Of a DNA stretch of 33,106 nucleotides, positions 24,463-33,042 are shown piece by piece. Each line of letters starts with the position of its first letter. Position 1 is the stretch's first letter. The position numbers were made by a program, and so were the translations under genes. Source of the DNA: UBA961 sp049317525 (GTDB lineage Bacteria; Bacteroidota; Ignavibacteria; Kapaibacteriales; UBA961). The notes beneath the pieces are model-generated. The model made no database searches and was not told the DNA's origin. It saw only the letters and a list, made by a program, of their open reading frames with translations. The stretch is from NCBI GenBank assembly GCA_049317525.1, contig JBMOIC010000025.1, positions 1 to 33,106 on the forward strand, in the 5' to 3' direction.

Positions 24463-27017
24463 CAAAGAACACATTTACACCTATACATTTTATCAATAAG
24501 CCTTTGATATATAAGTTCTTACTTATAATACTATCTATATGTTGTATCGTTAGTACTACTACTATTTTACCTGCACAAACTGTAAATACAGTAAAAAAAA
24601 CATCTGAAGGGACAGAATTTTGGGTGTGTTTTCAAGAAAATTCTTGGCATCATGCTTTAGAAAGAGTTGGTAAAATGAAACTTACTGATCCACGTGGACA
24701 AGAAATGTATGTTGAAGATAGAAGTATTTCTAATTTCGAACTATTTTTAAGTAGTGATACTACAACCAGAGTGAGAATAGAGATTGTAGGCATACGCTAT
24801 AAATTAGATACAATGGTTATTGGCGGTAGCGTTAGAAGACTAAAAATACCTTCATCTGCCGAAGTAACTGGTGATGGTACTTTACAGCCAAATGCAGTTC
24901 GAATTACTTCAGACTCACCGATTTCTGTTACTTGCCTTAATGAACGAGGAAGCTCCACCGATTCTTATCTTGCATTGCCTAGTAAAGCGCTTGGACTAGA
25001 ATATTATACCATAAGTTATCATTCAACGCCAACTAATGACTTAGTACCTCATATGGCTATTATTGCAACCAAGGACAGCACAATTGTAAAAGTAACTCCT
25101 TCTTTTATTACTTCAAGAAATCGTCCGGCAGGTGTTCCTTTTACAGTAATTATGAATAAAGGAGATGTATATCAAATTGCAGCATCAAATATGCAAGGAT
25201 ATACAAAAACAGAGAGAGGCACAGACTCTATTATTAATCCTGATATATCCGGCACAAGAGTTCAAGCTACAAAACCAGTTGCGGTTTTTAGTGGACATCA
25301 ATGTGCTGATATTCCTATGAGAGTTCCGTTCTGCAATTATTTAGTTGAACAGGTACCTCCTGTTAATTCTTGGGGGATGCATTTTATTCTAGGCAAATTT
25401 GCCAAAAGATCCAGTTATGCTTATAGAGTAATTGCGTCTACAAATAATACTAAAATATTTGAAAATTCAGTTTTAGTAAAAGAACTTCAAGCAGGCCAAA
25501 TGTATGAAAATTCATCTGCTGGTTCTAGAAATATCATGTTAACAGCATCATCTCCTGTGCTTGTAGCTCAATTTTCTCATGGATATTTAGGTGGATTTAC
25601 CAAAACCGACGGTAAATCTGCACCTATCCAAGGTGATTTAATTGGCGACCCCATGATGTTGCTTGTAAGCCCTACCCAACAATTTTTACGTGAATATCGA
25701 TTTGCAACGCCAAAAACCAGTTTTACCAATTGGCGACATTTCATAAATATTGTGATACCAAGTTCTGCTGTAGGATCTTTACGATTAAATGGAAGGGTTT
25801 TAGATACAGTGAAAAATTATCCAGAATTCGTAGGATTAAGTTCTTATGTATGTATTCAAACAGATATTCCATTTGGTGTCCACACAGTAAAGGCTGATGT
25901 ACCTTTTGGATTATATTCATATGGATTTGCTACAAATGATGCATATGGAAATATGATCGGGCAAGGATTTGATGAAATTGAAGAAATCAGAGATTCATTA
26001 CCCCCAACTTTTGAAAGAAGAAATCTAGATAAAAAAATTAATCTTGTTATCAGAGATGATAAATCTACTGATAAAGGCTTGCAATCCATTAGAATTATTT
26101 CTGCAGTAGGATTAGCGGCAATGTATGGAAACAACTATATCGATCAACCAAGTATCAATCCAGGCACTCCTCAATATACTATGTTCGTAAGGCCATTAAA
26201 CGGTTTTGTGAAAGGGAAAATGGAAATCGAGGCAAAAGATTTATCTGGGAATATTTCTACCTATACTTTAGACTATGATGGAACTAATTTTTTAGGTGCT
26301 TTAGAAGAAAAACCCGTTCCAGATTTGTCTAAGATTACCGAAACTTGGCTTTGGGGTTCTTATGCAATCGCATCTAGCCAATATCACACATTAAACAATG
26401 TTCAAACGATTGGAAGTACCTCTGTTACTGGACAATTTGAAGCTGAAAGTGGATCTCCTTTAGGATTAGGTTTTCGTTTTAATAAATATGTTGGCTCCTC
26501 AATTAGTGTATCATTAAAAGCTGAATATTTACCTTGCAGTATTGTTTTAAGAGGCAGAGATTCATTATTAAAAAGAGTATATGACTCAGTTTCCAATCAA
26601 TATTTAAACTATCAAGAAGCATTTGTATTGCAGCCCACATTGCCAATGATTTCTTTCTCTACTGGAATAGAATATCAATTACATCCTTTGCTTTACACAT
26701 TTGTAGACATTCAATCTTCAATAATCTTAAGTAAATCTGCAGAATCTTACAGACAGATTGAATCTCCTTTGTCATATGCATATGCACAATCCGGCACAAG
26801 AGAATTACCAATTTCAAATACAGGTTTAGATCAAGTTAAAATGCTATGGTTATCTGCAAATGCAGGAATCGGCATACAGAAAAAGATTCAACCTCATCTT
26901 ATATTATTTGGCGAAACTTCGTTTAATTATACTCTTCATTCTGTGCTACAAAATGGATATGGAGAGTGGAATTATTCATCTTTGCGATTTTCACTCGGTT
27001 TTAAAACATCATTTTGA
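24459..27017 (+). CDS. IgGFc-binding-like domain fused to an outer-membrane beta-barrel
   Basis: An 852-residue protein. Residues 16-40 form a signal peptide (cleavage near LPAQ). Residues about 50-500 match the IgGFc-binding N-terminal domain pattern: SEGTEFWVCFQEN, repeated DSTIVKVTP-type strands, GTRVQATKPVAVFSGHQCADIP at 265-286, then CNYLVEQVPPVNSWGMHF at 292-309, and QFSHGYLGG. A beta-sandwich-like linker lies at about 510-610 (VIRDDKSTDKGLQSI, KGKMEIEAKDLSGNIS, which looks HYR/Ig-like). The C-terminal about 200 residues (655-852) look like an 8-stranded-type beta-barrel ending RFSLGFKTSF, with a terminal Phe beta-signal. The extracellular domain may thus be anchored by its own barrel without a T9SS tail. 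The ligand is not known; IgG binding is not implied. It is coupled upstream to the sorting-domain gene and followed by rhodanese. Confidence 0.8.
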   Translation: MTKNTFTPIHFINKPLIYKFLLIILSICCIVSTTTILPAQTVNTVKKTSEGTEFWVCFQENSWHHALERVGKMKLTDPRGQEMYVEDRSISNFELFLSSDTTTRVRIEIVGIRYKLDTMVIGGSVRRLKIPSSAEVTGDGTLQPNAVRITSDSPISVTCLNERGSSTDSYLALPSKALGLEYYTISYHSTPTNDLVPHMAIIATKDSTIVKVTPSFITSRNRPAGVPFTVIMNKGDVYQIAASNMQGYTKTERGTDSIINPDISGTRVQATKPVAVFSGHQCADIPMRVPFCNYLVEQVPPVNSWGMHFILGKFAKRSSYAYRVIASTNNTKIFENSVLVKELQAGQMYENSSAGSRNIMLTASSPVLVAQFSHGYLGGFTKTDGKSAPIQGDLIGDPMMLLVSPTQQFLREYRFATPKTSFTNWRHFINIVIPSSAVGSLRLNGRVLDTVKNYPEFVGLSSYVCIQTDIPFGVHTVKADVPFGLYSYGFATNDAYGNMIGQGFDEIEEIRDSLPPTFERRNLDKKINLVIRDDKSTDKGLQSIRIISAVGLAAMYGNNYIDQPSINPGTPQYTMFVRPLNGFVKGKMEIEAKDLSGNISTYTLDYDGTNFLGALEEKPVPDLSKITETWLWGSYAIASSQYHTLNNVQTIGSTSVTGQFEAESGSPLGLGFRFNKYVGSSISVSLKAEYLPCSIVLRGRDSLLKRVYDSVSNQYLNYQEAFVLQPTLPMISFSTGIEYQLHPLLYTFVDIQSSIILSKSAESYRQIESPLSYAYAQSGTRELPISNTGLDQVKMLWLSANAGIGIQKKIQPHLILFGETSFNYTLHSVLQNGYGEWNYSSLRFSLGFKTSF

Positions 27018-27044
27018 TGTAAAAAAATAATTAAGGATTTACTT

Positions 27045-27341
27045 ATGAGCTATGCAACCATAACTCCCGAAGAGCTAAAATTACGTTTAGATATAGGCGA
27101 AATGCCTGTATTGATAGATGTTCGTTTGCCAGAAGAACATATGGAAAGTAATATTCCAAATTCTATGCTCATTCCTTTAGATACTTTGCCTACTAGAATT
27201 CAGGAATTAGAGCACTTTAAAGAGCATGAAATTATTATGTATTGCAGAAGTGGTGGCCGAAGCGCCAAAGCTTGTGAATATCTTTATGCTAGAGGTTATA
27301 AAGTAGTAAATCTACTTGGTGGTATGCTCGATTGGAAATAA
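27045..27341 (+). CDS. Single-domain rhodanese-like protein
   Basis: A 98-residue rhodanese-like sulfurtransferase with no signal peptide, so cytoplasmic. The active-site loop is CRSGGRS with Cys67, and the usual DVR (25-27) and EEH (30-32) motifs of the family are present, ending GGMLDW. Single-domain rhodaneses carry persulfide sulfur for thiolation or detoxification. The loop sequence suggests a sulfurtransferase rather than a phosphatase. A good Shine-Dalgarno sequence (AAGGA, 27033-27037) precedes the ATG by 7 nt. It follows the IgGFc/barrel gene by 27 bp and precedes a flavin reductase-like gene, but I see no pathway link between them. Confidence 0.92.
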   Translation: MSYATITPEELKLRLDIGEMPVLIDVRLPEEHMESNIPNSMLIPLDTLPTRIQELEHFKEHEIIMYCRSGGRSAKACEYLYARGYKVVNLLGGMLDWK

Positions 27342-27375
27342 TTTGTTGATTCATTACCATTAATTGCAAAAAACT

Positions 27376-28029
27376 ATGATAGTATCTGCCACAGATTTTC
27401 CATTAATGGAAGAACGCTATAGATCCACATATCTAAATTCAATTTCTGGATTTAAATCTTTGGCATTAATTGGCACTCAAAATATAAGTGGCATTCATAA
27501 TCTTGCTGTATTTAATTCTATTGTTCACATAGGAGCATCACCAGCTTTATTAGGAATGATTATACGACCAGATTCTGTAAGAAGACATACCCTCGAAAAC
27601 ATTCTTCTACAAGGTTATTATACTATTAATCATGTTCATTCGGGCATGATGCCACAAGCTCATTTGGCAAGTGCTGCATTCTTGGATACTGATTCTGAAT
27701 TTGATGCATGTGGTTTTACAGTAGAAGATTCTGGTTTTCCAGCTCCATTTATTGGAGAGAGTAGAATAAAGTTGTTAATGAAGTACAGACAACATATACA
27801 TTTAGATATCAATCATACCAATTTGATCATAGGTGAAATCATTCAGATTCATTCCCCAGACAATTGTGTTTCCGCAGATGGATTTGTAGACTTACATAAA
27901 GCAGGAACTTTAACTGTAGCTGGATTAGATGCCTATTATTCAACTATACCATATGATAGATATAATTATGCTAGGCCAGGAAAATCTATTGAGTCTTTAC
28001 TTACTATAAATGGAGCCCCTGATGCATAG
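27376..28029 (+). CDS. Flavin reductase-like split-barrel protein
   Basis: A 217-residue protein of the FMN-binding split-barrel flavin reductase family (Bacteroidota-type). Characteristic stretches are SGFKSLALIGTQN, HNLAVFNSIVHIGASPALLGMIIRP, RRHTLENI and GYYTINHVHSGM, which form the flavin/substrate pocket. It may reduce free flavin or bind flavin for another enzyme. I use the ATG at 27376; a TTG at 27364 is also in frame. It overlaps the following TIGR01777 gene by 8 nt (stop at 28029, ATG at 28022), so the two are coupled. The substrate and physiological role are not readable from the sequence. Confidence 0.85.
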   Translation: MIVSATDFPLMEERYRSTYLNSISGFKSLALIGTQNISGIHNLAVFNSIVHIGASPALLGMIIRPDSVRRHTLENILLQGYYTINHVHSGMMPQAHLASAAFLDTDSEFDACGFTVEDSGFPAPFIGESRIKLLMKYRQHIHLDINHTNLIIGEIIQIHSPDNCVSADGFVDLHKAGTLTVAGLDAYYSTIPYDRYNYARPGKSIESLLTINGAPDA

Positions 28030-28942
28030 AATTGTTATTACAGGAGCCTCTGGATTTATTGGAAAAAAGTTAACAAGGCTATTATCTGAAAAAGGCTTTG
28101 ATATCATTGCTTTCACTAGATCACCAGAAAAAACTAAACGCAGCCTGCCATATATAAAAGAAGCCGTCCAATGGAATGCAGAACAAAATATGTCTGCAGA
28201 ATGTGAAGAGTATATCAATGGTGCTTATGCTGTCATAAATTTAGCAGGAGAATCAGTTGCCAAGCGCTGGAGTGATGACAGAAAAAAAAGAATTATGGAA
28301 AGTAGAAAAAATGGCACTATTGGATTAGTTAAAGCTATCAATAATGCTGAAAATCCTCCGGAAATATTTTTTTCGGCCTCTGCAATTGGTATATATGGAT
28401 CGGATTCAGGCATTACTATTTTTGACGAAAACTCACCTTTTGGATCTGGTTTTCTAGCTGATGTTTGTATTGAATGGGAAAAACAAGCATTATTAGCATC
28501 CGAAAACGCAAGAGTAATTATTGGAAGGATAGGTGTAGTTTTAGATCCAAATGAAGGTGCTTTATCCAAAATGTTACCTGCTTTTAAATTGTATCTAGGT
28601 GGCCCAATTGGAGATGGTAATCAATGGCTATCATGGATTCACCCCCATGATCTAATTGCATTTATTATCTATAGCTTAGAAAACTTTCATGTGCACGGAA
28701 TATACAATTTAACAGCACCTCAACCTATCACAATGGGTGATTTCAGTTCTATTTTAGCACAAGTTCTTCATCGTCCTTCCTGGCTTTCGGTTCCAGACAT
28801 TGCTTTATCTGTTTTAATGGGAGAGGGAGCAATCATTGCAACTGGCGGACAAAATGTTCATCCTTTACGAACGATACAAAGTGGTTTCGTATTTGAATTT
28901 AAAGATTGCAAAGATGCATTAACTGATTTACTGTCTCAATAA
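28022..28942 (+). CDS. TIGR01777-family NAD(P)-binding epimerase/sugar-nucleotide-like protein
   Basis: An extended short-chain dehydrogenase-like protein of 306 residues (YfcH-like). GASGFIG (8-14) is the Rossmann NAD(P) loop. VINLAGESVAKRW near 71-83 is a family hallmark. The catalytic Tyr region reads SASAIGIYGSD, and IGRIGVVLDPNEGALSKM and GDGNQWLSWIHPHDL are characteristic C-terminal stretches. The true activity of this family is not established, and a cell-division or envelope role has been proposed only for some relatives. The start chosen (28022) overlaps the flavin reductase stop; an upstream ATG at 28010 would add four residues. murG follows 11 bp downstream. Confidence 0.9.
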   Translation: MHRIVITGASGFIGKKLTRLLSEKGFDIIAFTRSPEKTKRSLPYIKEAVQWNAEQNMSAECEEYINGAYAVINLAGESVAKRWSDDRKKRIMESRKNGTIGLVKAINNAENPPEIFFSASAIGIYGSDSGITIFDENSPFGSGFLADVCIEWEKQALLASENARVIIGRIGVVLDPNEGALSKMLPAFKLYLGGPIGDGNQWLSWIHPHDLIAFIIYSLENFHVHGIYNLTAPQPITMGDFSSILAQVLHRPSWLSVPDIALSVLMGEGAIIATGGQNVHPLRTIQSGFVFEFKDCKDALTDLLSQ

Positions 28943-28953
28943 CTCATGTATTT

Positions 28954-30051
28954 ATGAATTCAGTTTCTATTAAAAGAATATTGATTGCTGCCGGAGGAAC
29001 AGGCGGAGATTTGTTCCCAGCAATTGCTATTATCGAAGAACTTCAAAAAAGAAATCCTACTCTGCAATCTATTTTTACTGGTAGTCCAGATAGAATTGAG
29101 GCTTCGATTATACCATCTAAAGGCTATGAATTTCGTCCTATGAATAGTCTAAAAGGATTTAGAGGTCTTTCTTCTTCTCTATTTTCTATCCCTTTTATAC
29201 TGTTATATGCATATAGAGAACTTCTCTCTATTATTAAAGATTTTCCACCTTCCTGTATAATCTGTGGTGGAAACTATATTAGTTTTCCAGCCGGGCTACT
29301 AGCAAGATTTCATCATATTCCATTAATTATTATCGAACCGAATGCGAAGCCTGGCAGAACAAATCTTTTTTTATCTCGCTTTGCTACTTTCATTATCACT
29401 GCATTTGAAGAAACTGCTTCTTTTTTTCCACAGAAAGTTCAAAGAACAATTCATCATCTGGGCAATCCTTTAAGGGCTTCTTTTTTAGAGATAAAACCTA
29501 CAAAAGAAAAAGCAGCGGAAATGTATGGTTTTAATCCAGAGATGAAAACAATACTGATTTTTGGTGGTTCCTTGGGTGCCAGATCTATAAATCATGCAGT
29601 AGTAAAGCATATAGATTATTTTGAAAAGAATTCAATTCAAGTTCTTTGGCAAACTGGAACATCTTTTTCAGTGCCAGTTGATTTACCGCCACATATTCAT
29701 ACACTTCCATTTATCGACGATATGATTTCTGCCTATGCGGCTTCAGATCTAGTGATTTGTAGATCAGGTGGTGGAACAGTTGCTGAATTAGCTGTATGCG
29801 GAAAGCCATCCATTCTTATTCCTTTACCTGGGGCAGCTAATAATGAACAAGAAGAAAATGCGCATCTAATGGAAATTCATGGAGCAGCTCTATTAGTGCA
29901 TGACAATGCTTTAGAAACTGAACTTGAATACATTATTAATCGATGTATTAATAATCCAGAATTATTAGAAACTATGAGTAATAATGCCACTTTGATGAGC
30001 AAACCTTTAGCTACAACAAAAACTGCTGATTTAATTGAGTCTATATTATAG
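28954..30051 (+). CDS. murG: MurG glycosyltransferase with altered acceptor-site residues
   Basis: MurG (GT28) makes lipid II from lipid I and UDP-GlcNAc at the inner membrane. The 365-residue protein keeps the fold and the donor site: CRSGGGTVAEL at 269-279 (E278), Q299 and N302 in EQEENA, and PLPGAANNEQ. However, the N-terminal G-loop reads GGTGGD (14-19) rather than GGTGGH, so the important His (H18/H19 by E. coli numbering) is Asp. The usual EQN is EPN (128-130), and GGSQGA is GGSLGA (204-209). CGGNYISFPAG near 104-114 is otherwise typical. Reading through these gives an intact ORF, so it is not a pseudogene. It is either a tolerated MurG variant or a MurG-like paralog using another acceptor. 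No dcw-cluster neighbours are present. Confidence 0.8.
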   Translation: MNSVSIKRILIAAGGTGGDLFPAIAIIEELQKRNPTLQSIFTGSPDRIEASIIPSKGYEFRPMNSLKGFRGLSSSLFSIPFILLYAYRELLSIIKDFPPSCIICGGNYISFPAGLLARFHHIPLIIIEPNAKPGRTNLFLSRFATFIITAFEETASFFPQKVQRTIHHLGNPLRASFLEIKPTKEKAAEMYGFNPEMKTILIFGGSLGARSINHAVVKHIDYFEKNSIQVLWQTGTSFSVPVDLPPHIHTLPFIDDMISAYAASDLVICRSGGGTVAELAVCGKPSILIPLPGAANNEQEENAHLMEIHGAALLVHDNALETELEYIINRCINNPELLETMSNNATLMSKPLATTKTADLIESIL

Positions 30052-30189
30052 GAATATTGACATATTATCCTATTATTTCTTAGTTTTTATTATTCTACTA
30101 TATATTTATAAAAATTGGCATAAAAGTAGGGTGATTTGATTGAAGATATTGTGATATATCTATTTCTTTAGAACGTTTAGGACAAACAA

Positions 30190-31128
30190 ATGAAGGCTTC
30201 AATATTATCAACTGTTTATAGTATAAGAATACTATTTTGGGTGTGTTCATGTATCGGATTTTTAGCAGCAGATAATACCGCATATAGTCAAGCTTCTATT
30301 GTTAGGAATAGATTGCAATTAGTTGCAATGGGTAAAATAGATGACGTTAAAAAAGAGTTGCCAGATTTATTAGCCGAATTTCCTGAAGATCCTGGTATAC
30401 AGTTTTTACATGCGTCTGTATTAGAAGATTTAAATAAATCTTTACCTATTTATCAAAAGATTGTTAATGGGAAACCCGATTGTGAATGGGCCGATGATGC
30501 ACAATGGAGAATAGTTCATTATTATACAATGAAGCGAGATACTAATAGAGCAAGAGCTGAATTACAAAATTATCGTAAAAATTATCCTCAATCTGAATTC
30601 CTTTTAAGTGCTTATGATTTGATAAGAGCAACTGTTGGAGCAGGAAAATTTACTGTTGAAAACCCAGAACCCAAAAGTAAAATAACAAGCCAACTATCCA
30701 ATTCTAAAAGTATTCCAGAAAAAAAAGGAATTGATTCATCGGTTATAACAAAATCAATAAGCAAGAATTCTACTAGTAAAACTGAAACTAGTACAAAGTC
30801 AAGTGATGGTAAATCTTCAAAATCTGATAGTATTTCGCCTTCTTCTAAAAAATTAGTAGTTGCTGAAATTGTAAAGTCTGGTAAATCAGAGACAATATTC
30901 ACGCTTCAGGTAGGAGTGTTTAAAACTTCTAAAGCTGCAGAAACAGAATTAGCAGATTATACACAAAAAAGATTGCGTTGCTCTATTTTAGAAAGAAAAC
31001 TTGCTGATGGATCTATGCGATATGTAGTAGCAATTGGCGAATATAAGTCAAAAAAGAATGCAGAAGATGCAATTGAAATTGTTAAGGAACAATGTAATTG
31101 TAGTCCACTTATCATTCAAAAGCCATAA
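30190..31128 (+). CDS. Exported TPR-like protein with C-terminal SPOR domain
   Basis: A 312-residue protein. It has a signal peptide (about 1-34, ending AYSQA). A TPR/tetratricopeptide-like helical region follows at about 36-150 (for example KKELPDLLAEFPEDPGIQFL, WRIVHYYTMKRDTNRAR, AELQNYRKNYPQSEFLLSAY). Next is a low-complexity Ser/Lys/Thr linker (about 155-225), then a SPOR domain at about 235-312 (FTLQVGVFKTSKAAE, YVVAIGEYKSKKNAEDAI). SPOR domains bind denuded septal glycan strands, so the protein probably works in the periplasm at the division site. A 138-bp gap separates it from murG. Its TAA stop abuts the hutI stop codon with no spacing. The overall role beyond division-site localisation is unknown. 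Confidence 0.87.
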   Translation: MKASILSTVYSIRILFWVCSCIGFLAADNTAYSQASIVRNRLQLVAMGKIDDVKKELPDLLAEFPEDPGIQFLHASVLEDLNKSLPIYQKIVNGKPDCEWADDAQWRIVHYYTMKRDTNRARAELQNYRKNYPQSEFLLSAYDLIRATVGAGKFTVENPEPKSKITSQLSNSKSIPEKKGIDSSVITKSISKNSTSKTETSTKSSDGKSSKSDSISPSSKKLVVAEIVKSGKSETIFTLQVGVFKTSKAAETELADYTQKRLRCSILERKLADGSMRYVVAIGEYKSKKNAEDAIEIVKEQCNCSPLIIQKP

Positions 31129-32370
31129 TCAGACAACTTTTTTGCCTTTAATCCATACATTTTGGGTGTGATTAATGCCAAAATGATATAGTAATTCTGG
31201 ATATTTGTCTGTATTCAGTATATGAAAATCAGCGCTTTTCCCTATTTCTAAACTACCACACTTATCCCCTATATTCAATGCATATGCGCCGTGCAGAGTA
31301 GAAGCCATTATTGATTCTTCAATAGACATTCCCATATTTGTAGAAGCCAAAGATAGAATTATTTGCATATTTTCTGTAAAACACGATCCCGGATTACAGT
31401 CTGAAGCCAAGGCAATTGTCATTCCACTATCAATCATGTGTCTTGCAGGTGCATAAGGAAGTTTTAGAGTATAAGCAGTACCAGGTAACAATGTACCGAT
31501 ACATCCATTTCTCATCATAGCCTCTATTCCATTTTGGCTAATATATAGTAAGTGGTCTGCTGAAACCGCTTTTAGCGAACCTGCCATTTCGGCTGCTCCG
31601 AATGGACTTAACTCATCGGCATGGACTTTAATCTTAAACCCTAATTCTATTGCGGTATTAAGTATTTTTTCCGATTGCATAATGGTAAAATAGCCAGTAT
31701 CGGTAAATACATCACAAAACTCTGCTAATTGCTCTTCCTTTACAGCCGGCAACATTTCTTTACAAATGATATCTACGTATAATTCTGGATTATGTCTATA
31801 TTCAGGTGGAATATCGTGAGCACCTAAAAATGTAGGAATAACTCGCAAAGGAACTTCTTTACTTACCACTTTAATAGCTTTTAATAATGTAAGTTCCGAT
31901 TCAAGAGTAAGGCCATATCCACTTTTCATTTCTATAGTTGTTGTTCCATGTTTCATAGCATTCAATGCTAGAATAATTCCTTGATGAGCTAATTGATCAA
32001 TTGATGCATCCCTAACTGCGTACACTGTGTTTAATATTCCACCACCTTCAGCTGCTATTGTTTGATAAGAAACTCCTCTTAATCTTCTAGCATATTCATC
32101 TGCTCTATTACCTGCAAAAACACAATGTGTATGGGAATCTACAAAGCCAGGCATCATTACTTGTCCTTGTGCATCAACTAATTCATCATAAACCATATCA
32201 ACTGGCAAAGAAGATTCTGTACCAATCCACAGAATATTCTCATCATATAACATTGCAGCATTATTGATGATAGATAAGTCACCCATAGTATCAAGAATAT
32301 TAGGTGCACCAAGAATTTTAGAAGAGCAAGTAAGTAAAGTTCCAATATTTCTGATAAGAGTCTTTTTCAT
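31129..32370 (-). CDS. hutI: Imidazolonepropionase
   Basis: HutI hydrolyses imidazolone-5-propionate to N-formimino-glutamate in histidine degradation. This 413-residue amidohydrolase has the metal site H80/H82 in DSHTH, then AGNRADEY, EMKSGYGL near 147-154, H185 in LGAHDIP, H250 and E253 in KVHADEL, H273 in ADHL and D324 in LASDCNPG. All are as in characterised HutI. The N-terminal composite domain is present, so it is full length. Histidase (hutH) and urocanase (hutU) are not in the window. It follows a histidine-rich exported protein gene by 3 bp, likely in one operon, and its stop codon directly abuts that of the SPOR gene on the other strand. Confidence 0.95.
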   Translation of the reverse strand: MKKTLIRNIGTLLTCSSKILGAPNILDTMGDLSIINNAAMLYDENILWIGTESSLPVDMVYDELVDAQGQVMMPGFVDSHTHCVFAGNRADEYARRLRGVSYQTIAAEGGGILNTVYAVRDASIDQLAHQGIILALNAMKHGTTTIEMKSGYGLTLESELTLLKAIKVVSKEVPLRVIPTFLGAHDIPPEYRHNPELYVDIICKEMLPAVKEEQLAEFCDVFTDTGYFTIMQSEKILNTAIELGFKIKVHADELSPFGAAEMAGSLKAVSADHLLYISQNGIEAMMRNGCIGTLLPGTAYTLKLPYAPARHMIDSGMTIALASDCNPGSCFTENMQIILSLASTNMGMSIEESIMASTLHGAYALNIGDKCGSLEIGKSADFHILNTDKYPELLYHFGINHTQNVWIKGKKVV

Positions 32371-32373
32371 TAT

Positions 32374-33039
32374 CTATACTCCTAAATCTGATGGATGTAT
32401 ATGAAATGAAGATAATATTTCCAGATTTTCATCTGTATCGGGGTTTTTTCCATTAATATCAAAATATGAACGTAAAGCTAATGTTCTTTCTTTCATCAAA
32501 GTAATGATTTCTGTTTTGTATCCTTGTAGTAAATATGATAAAAAATAGTAGCTTCTTTTATCAGGAAATAAACCTGGATCCATCGAAAAATTACTATATG
32601 CTTCTATCATTTCTTGTTCATCCATATGAACATCATCTGTTACCCACTGATTTAATGTGCTTATCATGATTGGCATTCCAGATTTATTTAATGATATCAT
32701 TAATAAATGAGTATATCCTTTAGGATGATATTTGAAAGTATGGAAATGTCCATATTCTCCATTACGATGTCCATGAAAAAATACTCTATAACCTGAAACC
32801 TCGTCATGCACACCTTTTGGATGAGGATAATGATGATCTACATCTCTTTTAAATTTTCTTCCATGTAATACTAAAGATATGACATTCTTTTTCTGTTTTT
32901 GCAATGCTAACAGTACATTACCAGCATCAGATAATGCCTTAGCCCTATCAGAATCTTGGAATATATATGCTTGCTTTCCAATTAAGTGGGTGAAAGTAGC
33001 AGAATATGCTAAAAAAGATAAAAAAGTACGACGTTTCAT
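32374..33039 (-). CDS. Histidine-rich protein with Tat-like leader, unknown function
   Basis: A 221-residue protein I do not recognise with certainty. The N-terminus MKRRTFLSFLAYSATF has a twin-arginine followed by a hydrophobic stretch, like a Tat signal, though the downstream cleavage site is not clear. Between residues 65 and 105 it is rich in His (RDVDHHYPHPKGVHDE, FFHGHRNGEYGHFHTF), followed by THLLMISLNKSGMPIMIS and NQWVTDD. This arrangement resembles, from memory, a DUF6969-type family whose members have H-x-H and THL...NRWVT motifs; this is unchecked. The residues suggest a metal-binding fold. It lies 3 bp upstream of hutI, so co-transcription is likely. Confidence 0.7.
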   Translation of the reverse strand: MKRRTFLSFLAYSATFTHLIGKQAYIFQDSDRAKALSDAGNVLLALQKQKKNVISLVLHGRKFKRDVDHHYPHPKGVHDEVSGYRVFFHGHRNGEYGHFHTFKYHPKGYTHLLMISLNKSGMPIMISTLNQWVTDDVHMDEQEMIEAYSNFSMDPGLFPDKRSYYFLSYLLQGYKTEIITLMKERTLALRSYFDINGKNPDTDENLEILSSFHIHPSDLGV

Positions 33040-33042
33040 ACA

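Noticed and set aside
24459..27017. Claim that the IgGFc-like domain binds host immunoglobulin
   Set aside because: The domain name is historical. Nothing here indicates a host-associated lifestyle, so no ligand is claimed.
30057..30062. TTGACA as a sigma-70 -35 for the SPOR gene
   Set aside because: At a 17-nt spacing the -10 would be TTAGTT, a poor match, and the site overlaps the end of murG. It is probably chance in AT-rich DNA.
30144..30161. AGATAT/ATATCT inverted repeat upstream of the SPOR gene
   Set aside because: The arms are only 6 bp of pure A/T-rich sequence with a 6-nt spacer, expected by chance.
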